Shown here: one piece after another, positions 34,301 through 45,176 of the stretch | How the letters are laid out: the number at the start of each line of letters is the position of its first letter | Position numbering within the stretch: position 1 is the first letter of the stretch | The notes under the pieces: model-generated | The model's database searches: none | Told to the model about the DNA's origin: nothing | The model's input: only the letters and a program-made list of their open reading frames with translations | Assembly: GCA_024500155.1 (NCBI GenBank) | Contig: CM044868.1 | Location: forward strand, 41,798,165 to 41,862,164 | Length of the DNA stretch: 64,000 nucleotides | Reading direction: 5' to 3' | Origin: Chenopodium formosanum | Taxonomy: Eukaryota > Streptophyta > Magnoliopsida > Caryophyllales > Amaranthaceae | Position numbers and translations under genes: made by a program

Positions 34301-37300
34301 CCTAGAACATCGAATAATTTAAATCAACAATTACCCAAAATAAAATGATTAAGAGAAAGAAAAACGCAATGGAAGCTTTACATATACAGTTCTTGATGAT
34401 TCTTCATTTTGCGGTTCATCCTTTACAGTGTCATAAACTATACTACCCAGAAGCAATACCTGAAAAATGCAAAAGGGTAAGAATCAAAAATATGATTTGA
34501 TTAATGTCTGTTAATCCCTCACTAATTGCTTCAAGAAAACAAATGTATAACATTTTAAAAATAAACAAATTCAGAATAAAATAAAATTATAAAAAGGAAA
34601 AGAAAGCATAGATGACACAACGTGAACGTACCGCAGAGTGTATGCATGCTATTACAGCATATAGGACAAAGATAAAAAACGCCTTATAGTTAGCATGGCC
34701 TACACAATTATTTATCCATATGCAGTGGTGGTCCTGGCATTCATAAAACTCCATTAAAATGCATATCCACTACAATATACTCAGTCAGGTACAGGTACAA
34801 TTAAACAGACGCATACCATCCGCAAAACACATCTTTTGCATACTCGACAATGATGTGCACGAGGAGGCTTGTAATGGGAGCATTTCTGACAATATCTTAA
34901 GTCACCACTCTGCAATAGGATATCCACACATGAATAAGCGTCAGATTAATCACTCTGCCATCCCAAAACATTTGAGACACCAGAACAAATTATTAATTAA
35001 ATCATTCCAGACTTGATCATCAATCAACAAGGATGATACAACCTTGATGCATATCCAGAACAAGCAGTTATAGCTACTAGTCCACATTGGTAGAAATTCA
35101 ATTCAAATCCCATTGATATAAAAAAAGGAAAGGAAAAAAAAAGTGAAAAATGAAAAAAGAACATAGTTGGGAAATTTTCTGGAGGATTCAGAAGCATCCA
35201 TGTCAAGGTTCGTCCAAAATGCATGAGAATTCCCTTCAATTCTAATGGTGAGATCAGGGTATCAAAATAGGTTTAAGGATTACTTTTGGTGATATGTATC
35301 ATATCCAACTTTAAGTAGACTCCTTAATTGACTTGAAATGAGTGTAAAGAGTAGAAACACTCAAAATAGAGGAAGTTAGAAAGGAAAAAGGGAAACATAT
35401 CCAATTTTAAATAGACTCCTTAATTGACTTGGAATGAGTGTAAAGAGTAGAAACACTCAAAATAGAGGAAGTTAGGAAGGAAAAAGGGAAACAACGAAGC
35501 ATTAGAAATCAGACTACTGTAAACAAAAGAAACAGTGGAATTGACACCCTCAAATGATACAAAATTAACCCATCAAAAGGAGTAACAAAAAAATAACAAA
35601 TACAGTATACATGAGGTCAATAAAACTACTATCATAGTATCATTACTTGTATCTTGTACATTAGTACTAGTTGTAGTGCATAGTTACTATAATTCATAAA
35701 TAAGACACAGAACTAAGCAGAACACAAAGAAGCTATAGCTAACAGATGCATGTGAAGGCTAATTACAGAGGCATATCATTATTACAACATTTTTCCAGGG
35801 AAAAATAACAGAAATAAACAGGCAGACATTCAAAGATGCATTAAATAATCAGCCATCATGTACACAAAAAAGTTTCTGGTCTTGCCAAACAAGTCCACTT
35901 AAGTGCCATTGTGCTTTTTACATAGTATATTAGATGAAAGATGGAGGTATTTTATAGGAATTCTTGATCATCTTTCTGCATTCGTTTTTCTCCTTTGAAG
36001 TCTAGCTACATCATCAATTTATCCCTATGCTGTCTATTCTTTCTTTTATGACATGTAATCTTTTGAGGATTCACTGATCTATACTGTACCTTAGTGCATT
36101 CATCAAATGCTGGTAGTAGATCCGAAGAAGCACTTGGTAACAGTATTAGACAATAATAAGGCATTAGCACAAAATTTGCCTGCTGCTTTAAATTGCTATA
36201 CAATTTTGGCAATTGCAGGTGGTAATGGGTTTGGAAATCAGTTGCATTTGTGGTGGCTGTGGCAAGGCGGAGTTCCTTAAGAATTTTAGAATAGGAAATG
36301 TTTAGGATAGTAGTTACACAAAAAAGTCAAGATATCTTTTCAGATCTGTGCTAATGGGAAGAAAACTAGGTCTGCAAGTTTCTTAGACTTTTAAAGGATC
36401 TGTGTAAACGCAAGACGCTGACAAAATGATTGGCTGGAAGGGGACGAGAGATAGAGAGGTACAACTTAAAGCTATGTACTTAGAAGTTACATGGGATCAT
36501 GAAGCCATCCTCCATAGCTGATATTACTTGTGTCCAGAAATACATGGCAAAGAGCTACACTCGGAGAGAGCCTTTGGTGAGATAGGAGAAAACTAATCAA
36601 ATTGTTACTAGTTTGCCTGCAAGACTGATCGTCTTCTTTTAGTTGACACCATAAAGTTGGGTCTTTGGCACCAAGTTGCACACTAGCTTCCTGGAATCCT
36701 TTTATATTAGAAACAGCATGTTAATAATAGAAACTTGAGTTGTGTGTTGTGGGCCATGAATATAAAACAATTTCTGTCTCTAGTTATTCCATTTTCAAGC
36801 ATGAGACAATAGCAGATGGGAATATCACTGTTATTACACTATTGAGCAAAGATAAAGGGAATATAAATGTTATTACACTATTGAGCAAAGATAAACATTG
36901 TGTCAAAAAAAGCAAAGATAAACAAATCAAACACTTAAACTTTGAGGGTGAAATGTATTAAGAAGGATCGTAAGAGCCAGTACCCTTTCAAGCTCAAAAG
37001 GATAATTATTTAATGGAGTGTTTCCGCTTTCCTTAGAGTAAATCAAGGTTTGTTGAAAAGTGTGCATCAACTGACTAATCAAAGCATTAGGCTGCCAATA
37101 TCATATCTTGAGGGGTGAAAATTATCTCCTGTATCATTGGCAACTGTTCTGTGTCTAGAAGAAAAGAAACGGAATAGCTCAAGCCTCAAGATACCTAAAA
37201 TTTTCACAATCAAATACCATATCTGAAGCTAGTTATAAAATACCTAAGGAAACGAAGAAAATGTATTAAAAAATAAAGGAATTACATGATGTGCATTTGC

Positions 37301-40300
37301 GCTGTATAAGCTCAAACCAATCTCGAGGTATGAGAGTTCAACTATGAGACGTCAATCAAAGTTATGGGTTTAGTCTCGAATACTTGTTTCCAATACCAGG
37401 CAAAGAACAATACGTTCAAAATTTTAATCTCAATAATCACTCTTCAATTCTATAAATGAAAACACACCAATTTATAAGGCATACATCCCATGCCCAATAG
37501 GATACTAAAAGATGAAATACACCCAAAAGTAATCCCTAAAAGCAAGGAAATTCTAATTATATCCCAATGTAAAGGGTGTATTTTATCCCATAACCCAAAA
37601 GACTAGACTACATGGCCATGTGAAATACACTACACGGTTATGTACAAATGTACTTCTAGTCCTCAACTAAAGAGTCATTTTACTCCTTTACTCCTTACTA
37701 CACCGTCGCGCATTTAACTAGAATCTTAGACTTAGGGGTGCTTATGAGACGAGACAACTCGCAAGCTACTCGAGCTCGACTCGGTCAAAACTTGATTTGA
37801 GTGAGCTCAATTGGAGCTCTACTCAATACTCGACTCGTGAGAAACTCGAATCTCTTTATACATCTATGATATATTATAAAAATAAAAATATTTTGATTCA
37901 AAAACTTTATTTTTCAAAAAAAATTAATAAAATTTATAATATTAATATACTCGCATCATCACATATATATTTCTTGTAATACAATATTAATGAGAAGGAA
38001 CAAATGTCATACTAAATAGAAGGTTCTATTTAGAATGAATCAATTAGCAAGCTACTCAAGATCGACTCGGTCTACGATCGTCTCGATGTGTTAACGAATC
38101 GAGTCGAGCTACCCCAAACTCGAACTCGACTCGCACCATAAGCACCCCTAGTTAGACTGAATTAATTATGAAAACAAATAATTCCTCCTTTTTTTTAGTT
38201 GCATAACTTTTCAAATTGCGGATTCCTAGACAATTTTTGGAAATGAGAGAGAATAAAAATAAGGATCCATGTGATAGAGAATAAATAGAGTTTATTAACT
38301 AAAAAGAAAAGTGATGCAACTAATTAAAAACTTACGTTTTAGAAAAGTGATGCAACCAAAAATAAACGGAGGAAGTACCTGATTCTATTAACCATGTGTG
38401 ATTTTTTTATTGACGCCACCAAATCTCACGTTTAATAGATGACTCAAACATAAATAAATAAAGTAATTAAATCCCACTCATGATGTCCTTGATCCCGCAT
38501 CATACTCCCCCGTTATATATAGAAAATAAATAAATAAATAAATAAACCTAGTCTAAAGTTTTAGCAAAGCATGGATATCATCCAAATCAATCAAACATGA
38601 ACCAAAAGAATATGTCTAGTCCATCCACCCATGTCATGTTTAGAACTCACATAATTATATGATTGAAAACAATTTTGCTGTCCACAACTAATGCATGGAC
38701 CCATTGACAGAAACAAACCCAGTTTATTAGCAGACCACGCCTAAAAATTCTGGACTTTCATAGGTGAAAAGTAAACAGCTAAAAAAATCAAGAGAAAAAA
38801 AAAAGGAATTGTTGAAAAGCCTTGGTAACGAGGGAGAACGAAGCAAAACAAATCTGTACTCAAACTGGGTTTTTTAGATCATGAAATATTTTGAAAAAGT
38901 TTGGCTCTTGATACCAAATGATGTGTACTCGCTTGGTGTTTGAAAGGAGGCTCAAACCAATCTCAAGGTATGAGGGTTCGACTATGGAATCTCGATCAAA
39001 GTTGTTGGTTTAATCTCGAAAACCTGTTTGCAGTCTCAAGCAAAGATCAATATGTTCAAAATTATAATTTCAATAATTACTCTTCAGTTTTATTAATGAA
39101 AAGACACCTATTTATAAGGTAATAAATAGGATTTTGAGGTGTCGTTTAGTAGACGAAAAAAACATAGGAAGTTGAAATTCCTAGTAATTGAATTCTTTTG
39201 TGGTGTTTGGTTGACAAATTCATGGGAAATAGAATTCCTAAAAATTTCCACATCCCATGGTTAACCAAACACTTTTTAGAATTTCCTAGGAAATCCAATT
39301 ACATGGAAAATAAAGATTCCAGCGAATATGCAATTTCTACATTCAACCAAACGAGTCCGAAAAGACAAAATAAACTCAAAAGTAATCCCTAATAAGAAAA
39401 AAAAATCCTAATTATATCCTAATAAGAGATAAAAACTAGACTACATGGCCGTGTGAAATACACTACACAGTAATGTACTTATGCATCCTAATACACGGTC
39501 ATGTACTCCTCACTAAACTCTAATGTACTTAACTAGAGACTGATCTAATTATGAAAACAAACACCTAATTCTATTAACCATGCGTGACTTTTTTTATTAA
39601 CGCCACCTAATCTCACAGCTAATAGACGACTCAAACATAGATAAAGAAAGTAAACAAAATTTTCCTCATGATGCCTTTGATCTCATCATTATGTGGATGG
39701 ATCCTATGGGTACCATCCATAGTTGATCAAACATACAATACCCAAAGTTTAATAAGAATCTCACCACTACACTTTTCCATAAGAATTTTCAATAAAAGGC
39801 AGGAAATAAATAATAAATTAACAAAACAAGGAAGAGAGTTATAACAAGGGCCCAGGCACCAAGTTAAGAATACCATGCTATCTAGGCTCAGCAATTCAAA
39901 ACTAATAAAGCTCTTATCTTTGGAATTGTCATGTAGTTAGGATGTTGGACACAAGCTGAGAAGGATGAGAGGATGAAGTTCTTTGCTATCACTACATAGA
40001 TGACAGACTGCTTTGCAATCACTACACGGTAACATCATGCGGCAGCAAAAACACCCATATAAGACAGAATTACAGGGGAGAGGCTATGCTTATTAAATAT
40101 TATACAAAATAAAAATGTAATGGTGACATAGTTTGGAAATCTAAAACTCACTACCATGTAGTTTTGCAGCTAGGCCTTTTAATAATGTTATAGTGACTCA
40201 TAATTTGTTGCGACAAGTCACTATTATGTAGCTTCTACCAAGACTCAGGGTCTATAATTAAAGGCTCTGACACCTAGGAATTTGATATATCATGTCCCAA

Positions 40301-41701
40301 CCCTATGAAGAAGCCCACAGCATGATAAAGCTTGGGATATTTATCAATGACTTAGAGATCCCAAAATATAATGCTTTTGCCAAAAGCGTTTGAAGATTAT
40401 AAGCCTTCCTCTACGCATTGTGTCTTCAGTGACAGTAGATGACACCTCTAAGACACAGCTTCCCTCAACACCCAAATAGATTTATACTATCACCACACAT
40501 CAATTAAAAATGGGTCAACATAACAACCCTAACTCCTGTAGTCCTGCAGAGACGCTGTGTTAACCACTGCATATTTCTGATTGTTTCAAGTCATTTCCCA
40601 AGGTCTCCCAACACTCCTTATATAGTGCATTGTCAACTCAAAGTAATCAAGTAACACATTGTTTCATAAATACAGTGATCAAGTAACACGCATTCAGGCA
40701 AAAAACCAATTTCCAAACAAATTGACCATACTCTCCCCTAATACCTAAATACTCAATCAGATTCTTCATGCTATCACCAATCACCACAGCTATTCTAACT
40801 CCTGCGGAGATAATCAATTCACCATTACATGGTTAATGTCATGTGCCAACAAAACACTCCTTGTATGCTGCATCATCATTTCAGCATATTCTCCCCGCTA
40901 TACCAGCCAGTTTAATATCCCACATCATATTATTGATTAGATGTGAGTTTATATGAGCCATTTTATCATTTTGAAAATCTGATCACATGTCACATTACTT
41001 CAAAACTAATAAGTAATATGGTAAAAACAAGGCGATTGATTAGTGATTAGGCACGACACAGAACATCAAACTGGCTAGACACGCGCCTTTCACAACAATG
41101 TGCACAGCCCTTCCACAGGCAGGTACGCTAATCAGGCAGATAGCAATGCAGCCGGAATCAATTTTTCGACCATTCTATGCTATTAAAACAGACAGTATGA
41201 TCTACCATAAAGTTAATTACGGATCAAAAGGTAATAAAATTCTACCAAGAAAACTAGATTACTAACAAGGATCATGAATAATTCACCTTAAAATCTGACC
41301 ATGCAATTCCCTTGAGCCGCGAAATTACCCAACAGAAACGCAAACTAAAAATTACACAAATCTGAAACAAACACACAGAACAAAAACAAAAAAATTAAAC
41401 AAAATTCATAGAAAAATCACATTACCTTTCGCTTAACCTCTTGGATCGAATTATGGGAATCTTCAATATCGGGGGTAAAAGAAGAAGGAACTCGACCCGG
41501 ATCCCGAACAATTGCAATGGCATAGGTAAATATACAAATGATAGCAATCGCAGTGAAAACGAAAGCATTCATAAGACCAGGGGATGAAAATAGACCAAAC
41601 CATCGATCAATGAAAACAAAGATAGTTGCATAATAGATGTAGCAGATTGCAGAAACTACCATTACTACTGGAAGTGTTATTTTACACTTTTTCTTGCTCA
41701 T
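31399..41701 (-). CDS. DHHC-type protein S-acyltransferase, 7 exons
   Basis: Exons: 41701-41426, 34909-34817, 34733-34632, 34459-34388, 34231-34133, 34045-33950, 31509-31399. All junctions are GT/AG and every exon is a multiple of three, giving 282 residues. Two transmembrane segments (about 7-30 and 38-60) are followed by the cysteine-rich domain CQKCSHYKPPRAHHC...CVLRM and the catalytic DHHC, split M|DHHC across exons 2 and 3. Two more membrane segments, the TTxE motif (TTIE), and a C-terminal NLTLVLG region fit the family. It transfers palmitate to cysteines of membrane proteins. Length and architecture resemble the short plant PATs (PAT15/PAT16 type). Introns 1 (6.5 kb) and 6 (2.4 kb) contain transposons. 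Confidence 0.93.
31757..31903. mobile_element. Long-hairpin MITE in intron 6
   Basis: Perfect 30-bp arms (31793-31822 and 31831-31860) flank an 8-bp loop, within a longer imperfect hairpin to about 31757 and 31903. The arms contain GGGGTGTTTGGTTAGG, typical of small foldback elements. It has no coding capacity. Confidence 0.7.
32023..32173. mobile_element. Second short MITE-like element in intron 6
   Basis: It begins GGGGTGTTTAGTTAGG and ends CCAAACAAAGCC, an imperfect terminal inverted repeat, with CATT on both sides as a possible duplication. It looks related in its end to the hairpin 120 bp away. Confidence 0.5.
33000..33192 (-). pseudogene. Degenerate Ty3/gypsy integrase fragment in intron 6
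   Basis: The minus strand reads KLGTELRFSSAYH in one frame, then after small deletions bases corresponding to a DGQ and a LRASV-like stretch in other frames. This is the DDE-to-C-terminal part of gypsy integrases. It is short and heavily decayed. Confidence 0.5.
35300..35491. repeat. 96-bp tandem duplication in intron 1
   Basis: Two adjacent copies starting CATATCC at 35300 and 35396 differ at only a few positions. A recent local duplication without coding capacity. Confidence 0.85.
37733..38150. mobile_element. hAT-type MITE
   Basis: Ends TAGGGGTGCTTATG and CATAAGCACCCCTA are perfect 14-bp inverted repeats. The 8 bp on each side, CTTAGACT and GTTAGACT, match at seven positions, as expected for an hAT duplication. 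The 418-bp body is rich in ACTCGAGCTCGACTCG-like motifs and has no coding capacity. Confidence 0.88.
38181..38375. mobile_element. Stowaway-type MITE
   Basis: The flanking dinucleotide is TA on both sides, and the ends share TCCTCC...TTTTAGTTGCAT with its reverse complement. The empty site is approximated in copy 2 of the duplication near 39565. Tc1/mariner-derived MITEs have these features. Confidence 0.78.
38917..39689. repeat. Intron 1 segmental duplication, copy 2
   Basis: This is the second copy of the block at 37285-38502. It carries its own MITE at about 39136-39359 and lacks the two in copy 1. Neither copy codes for protein. Confidence 0.8.
39136..39359. mobile_element. MITE with TGTCGTTTAGT / ACTCGTTTGGT ends
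   Basis: The two ends are imperfect inverted repeats (GGTGTCGTTTAGTAGA and, reversed, GGACTCGTTTGGTTGA). It interrupts copy 2 of the intronic duplication, which is continuous in copy 1. The duplication bases could not be fixed, so the superfamily is open. Confidence 0.65.
39690..41425. other. Remainder of intron 1
   Basis: AT-rich intronic sequence leading to the donor at 41425. I see no gene, tandem array or recognisable element. Confidence 0.4.
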
Positions 41702-42385
41702 TTTTTTTGTGGGTTTTGTTGAATTGAGTTTTATGGTATTTATGGTAGAGAAAGAGGCGGAGGCACCGGAGACGGTGTCCCGCGGAAGTGGTGGAAAGCG
41801 GGAATTTGTGGGTGTAAAGGCGGAGGTTGGGAGTTTGGTAAAGAATGACACCCACGGTAGCTGCGTGGTCACACGGGTGTTGTTTGATTTTGCAAATTTT
41901 TAAAGATCGGGTTGTATCTAGGATTTTTTTTTTTGTTTTTGACAGGGGTTGTTTCTAGTTCTAGGATCTTTGATTTGTACCGAATTGGTCCGCACGAATC
42001 AAGGATTTTGAAATCGGGTTGAATATGGAAAGAAATTATATTGAATGGAAACAAATTATAAGATGTTTAGTTGTAAAATTAAGAAAATTAGATTAGGTTC
42101 CGTGTGATAAACGGTAATTTTAATAAATATTTTGAAAATTAACACTGTTAAATATTTTGACTTTCTTATGTTATATTCATATTAATTGAATGCTAAAAAA
42201 CAACAAAAATGACAGAAAAATATCACACTAAGAATAATCAATATGTTTCTTTTTTGGAAAATCTTACTAAAGTATTGATAGAGTATTAATTGATTGAAAT
42301 TTTAATCATAACTTATTCATATAAATGACAAAAGTATCATTTGTCGATTTGATATTGGTATTTCATTACTTAAGCTTGGCCAATT
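41702..42385 (-). promoter_or_regulatory. 5' flank of the acyltransferase gene
   Basis: Upstream side of the start codon at 41701. The frame is open upstream to an in-phase ATG at 41872, which would add 57 mostly Ser/Thr-rich residues. The annotated start at 41701 is preferred because family members begin close to the first membrane segment. No TATA box is convincing. Confidence 0.45.
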
Positions 42386-42510
42386 GACCATATTGGTATA
42401 AAAGTTAACACCCTTATGACAGATTGGTATAAAAGTTATTGCCGGCGACATATTGGTATAAAAATTAACATGTGGCGACATATTGGTATATAAGTCAACA
42501 AATTGCGACA
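42386..42510. repeat. Four-copy minisatellite, about 30-bp unit
   Basis: Four units begin GAC(C)ATATTGGTATAAAA or GACAGATTGGTATAAAA at 42386, 42418, 42447 and 42477, with a partial fifth at 42507. Each contains TATTGGTATAAAAGT or a variant. It lies about 700 bp upstream of the acyltransferase start. Confidence 0.85.
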
Positions 42511-43102
42511 TTTACCCCTATTTTCTCGTCGGAGGATATGCGTATGATACACGCGCTTAATTTTAGTGCTAATAACTTTTTATTTGACATTTTGTTTTTT
42601 TGTACTTTTCTCTACTTTTTATATTAATTTAAAAAAATTATGAAGTAAAAATCCAAAAAAAAAAAAAAAAAAGTTGAAAGCCCAAAAGTGATGAGAAAGA
42701 AGCTAGGGGAAAACGAATAGGAAAGCTTGAGCAAAGGGATATGAGCTTGAATGTATTGAGGGCATTGGTCATTGAAGCATCACAAGGGTAGATTCTTCTT
42801 TTTTTTAAAAAAAATAAAAAAAATAAAAACTCATATATATATATATATTTTCTTATTATATTGTTGATTTACAAAATTGAGGGTATAATTAAACAAATGA
42901 AGTAATAATGAAAGTTAGCATCTACTAGTAATTGGTTTTGAAATTAAATAACTAATATTGAGATTTTGTTTATTGTTTATTAGTTTTTTGGGGTTTTATC
43001 GTTTGATTTATTTATCAAAGTAATTGTATTGGAAGGGAAGAGGGAAAAATTATTATTTGGTGCTGAATAGTATATTATGATAATAAATAAGATTGCAAAA
43101 GT
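42511..43102. other. AT-rich intergenic spacer
   Basis: Poly(A), poly(T) and a short AT run near 42833-42849. No gene seen. It ends where the inverted-repeat arm begins. Confidence 0.4.
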
Positions 43103-43146
43103 AATTTTCCTTTTTTTTTTTTTTTTTTTTGCCGACAAAAGGTGAC

Positions 43147-43275
43147 GTGGCACGGGAACTTCTCCCGTCAGACGGGATAAAATCCCGTGTCACGGGAATT
43201 TCCCTTCCCTTTTTTTCGTTCAGGCCCACCGTGTCACGGTGAACAGTACCGTGACACGGTGGGATGTCCCGTGTC
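43147..43275. repeat. CCGTGTCACGG palindrome cluster, left arm
   Basis: CCCGTGTCACGGG (43184-43196), ACCGTGTCACGGT (43228-43240) and ACCGTGACACGGT (43248-43260) are each self-complementary apart from the centre base. The last two also form one hairpin with 16-bp arms and a 7-base loop at 43225-43263. Confidence 0.9.
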
Positions 43276-43476
43276 GCGGCAATTTTCCTTTTTTTTTTTA
43301 ATTTTTTTTTTTTTTTTTTTTTTGCCGTGACGCAATGCTGAACTGATGCGCGTATTTGATCAACAGAGGGAGGATTTTTTTATTTTAAAGTGGTCGGGCC
43401 CCCTTGAGGGGTTGCCTACGTATCCTAAAAAGGAATCAGGCCAAACGTAGCTTTGTTGGGTCATGAACCCATGTGA

Positions 43477-44310
43477 CTAGGCATAGAATTTCTTGAGTTG
43501 ATCCAAGTTGGTTAAATTATGGAAGCCGTTACCGTCCATGTCTACCAATTGTGCCGCTCCGCCAGACATGATGGCTTTAACAATGTACGGGCCTGACCAG
43601 TTCGGTCTGAATTTTCCTCTTAGATCTAACACATTTTTACGAAGTGCCTTAAGCACTAGGTCACCCTCTTTGATATTTCTGGTCTTGACTTTTTTATTAA
43701 AATGTCGTGCCATACGCTGTTGGTAGGTTTGGACATGATGCAAAGCTGCCAAGCGTTTTTCATCAAGCAAGACCAGTTCGTCGTATCTTGCTCTAATCCA
43801 GTCGACTTCATCTAGTTGGCTTTCCAATGCGATTCAAAGAGAAGGGATTTCGAGCTCGATTGGTTGTACAACTTCAACTCCATAGACTAAAGAGAAAGGG
43901 GTAGCCCCTGTTGATGTACGAACAGAGGTTCGATAACCCCAAAGGGCGAAATGTAGCTTACTTGGCCAATCCTTGTAATTTTCTGTCATCTTTTCGATGA
44001 TAGTTTTCACATTTTTGTTGGCCGATTTGACTGCTCCGTTTGTTTGCGGTCTGTAAGGTGATGATCGGTGATGCTTGATATGATATTTCTGTAATAATTC
44101 CGCGCATTCGGCTTGGAAATGTGTTCCATTATCACTGATCATCTCATGTGGTACCCCATAGCGGCATATGATATTTTTCTCAATGAATTGAGCTACGTGT
44201 TTTGCCGTCAGCTTGGCATATGAGGCAGCCTCAACCCATTTGGTGAAGTAGTCGATTGCTATGAGAATGAATTCATGCCCCCTTGTCCTGGTGGTGTTAT
44301 ATTTCCAATG
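43477..44310 (-). pseudogene. Integrase core and C-terminus, left arm
   Basis: MISDNGTHFQAEC carries the second catalytic Asp. The third position is lost: the other copy has GAVESANK, this one GAVKSANK, a Glu to Lys change from one G-to-A. A one-base deletion near 44280 (in a G run) puts this part out of frame with the upstream region, and a TGA near 43832 replaces Arg. The C-terminus reads KFRPNWSGPYIVKAI to the TAG-proximal end KKFYA. Confidence 0.88.
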
Positions 44311-44336
44311 ATGTCAATGCCCCAATTGGAGAAAGG

Positions 44337-45158
44337 TCATGGAGAAGTATACGTGTAGAGAAGCGAAGGTGGAACATGATGTAAGTTTGTATAGACTTGA
44401 CACTTCATACATTTCTTGACGTATTCGTGACAATCTCTCTCCATAGTAGTCCAATAGTAACCTTGTCGTTGAATCTTTTGGACTAACATCTTTGCATTCA
44501 TGTGTGTTCCACATATACCAGCATGAAGGTTTTCCATGGTTTTATATGCTTCTTTCTTGGCTATGCATAAGAGATTTCTTCCCATTGCAGTTCTCTTGTG
44601 GAGTTCTCCCCTGATGAGCACATAATGTGAGGCCAGGAGCCTCAAAGCACGATGTGCCCTTTTATCAGTATTAGGAGGGTATTCTCCTTTTGTCACATAA
44701 TTAAGGATGTCCGTATACCATGGCTCTTCATCTTCTTGTGGTTCTTGTTCATCGTCAAGTGCATGAACATAAGCCGGCTCATATCTTCTTTCTATGGTCA
44801 GTGGCATTCTGATTGTATCAGTTGGAATTCGCACCATTGATGCTAATTTAGCTAGTGCGTCGGCGAATTGGTTTTCTTCTCTTGGAAAATACGTATACTC
44901 CACTTCATCTAGTTGCTCCGTGAGAGTTTCTAAATGAGCTTGATACGTAGCGAGACTTTCACTTCTCACTTTCCATCTCTTGGAGATTTGGTTAATGATT
45001 AGTGAAGAATCACCGTAGATTCTGAGTTTCTTAATTCCCAAGGCGACAGCTGTTTCTAACCCCAAAATGCATGCTTCATATTCTGCGGCATTGTTGGTGA
45101 CATCAAAGTCGAGCTTCATGGAAATTGGGATGTGCTCTTCATTGGGTGATACGAGCAA
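44337..45158 (-). pseudogene. Archaeal-type RNase H and integrase zinc domain, left arm
   Basis: DVTNNAAEYEACILGLE and YGDSSLI are the second and third acidic motifs of the second RNase H; QFADALAKLA is the fourth. The integrase HHCC region follows (CGTHMNAKM, CHEYVKKCMKCQ). It stops at a TGA where the other copy has Trp. The upstream DGASNQ part is separated by a stop near 45175. Confidence 0.85.
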
Positions 45159-45176
45159 GACTCCTACACCACATCC

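Larger units (their letters stand above)
37285..38502. repeat. Intron 1 segmental duplication, copy 1
   Basis: This copy matches 38917-39689 over several blocks: GCTCAAACCAATCTC onward, the ACTACATGGCC block, AATTATGAAAACAAA, and TTCTATTAACCATG to the end. It is interrupted by an hAT-type MITE (37733-38150) and a Stowaway-type MITE (38181-38375), both absent from copy 2. Confidence 0.8.

Noticed and set aside
42386..42510. Possible CRISPR-like array or small peptide from the 30-bp repeats
   Set aside because: Units are contiguous without unique spacers, and the short frame simply translates the repeat. A plant nuclear context also argues against CRISPR.
43147..43275. Palindromes as operators or restriction-modification signals of bacterial origin
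   Set aside because: Surrounding genes are plant retroelements and the motifs recur only in their spacers; no bacterial gene is near.
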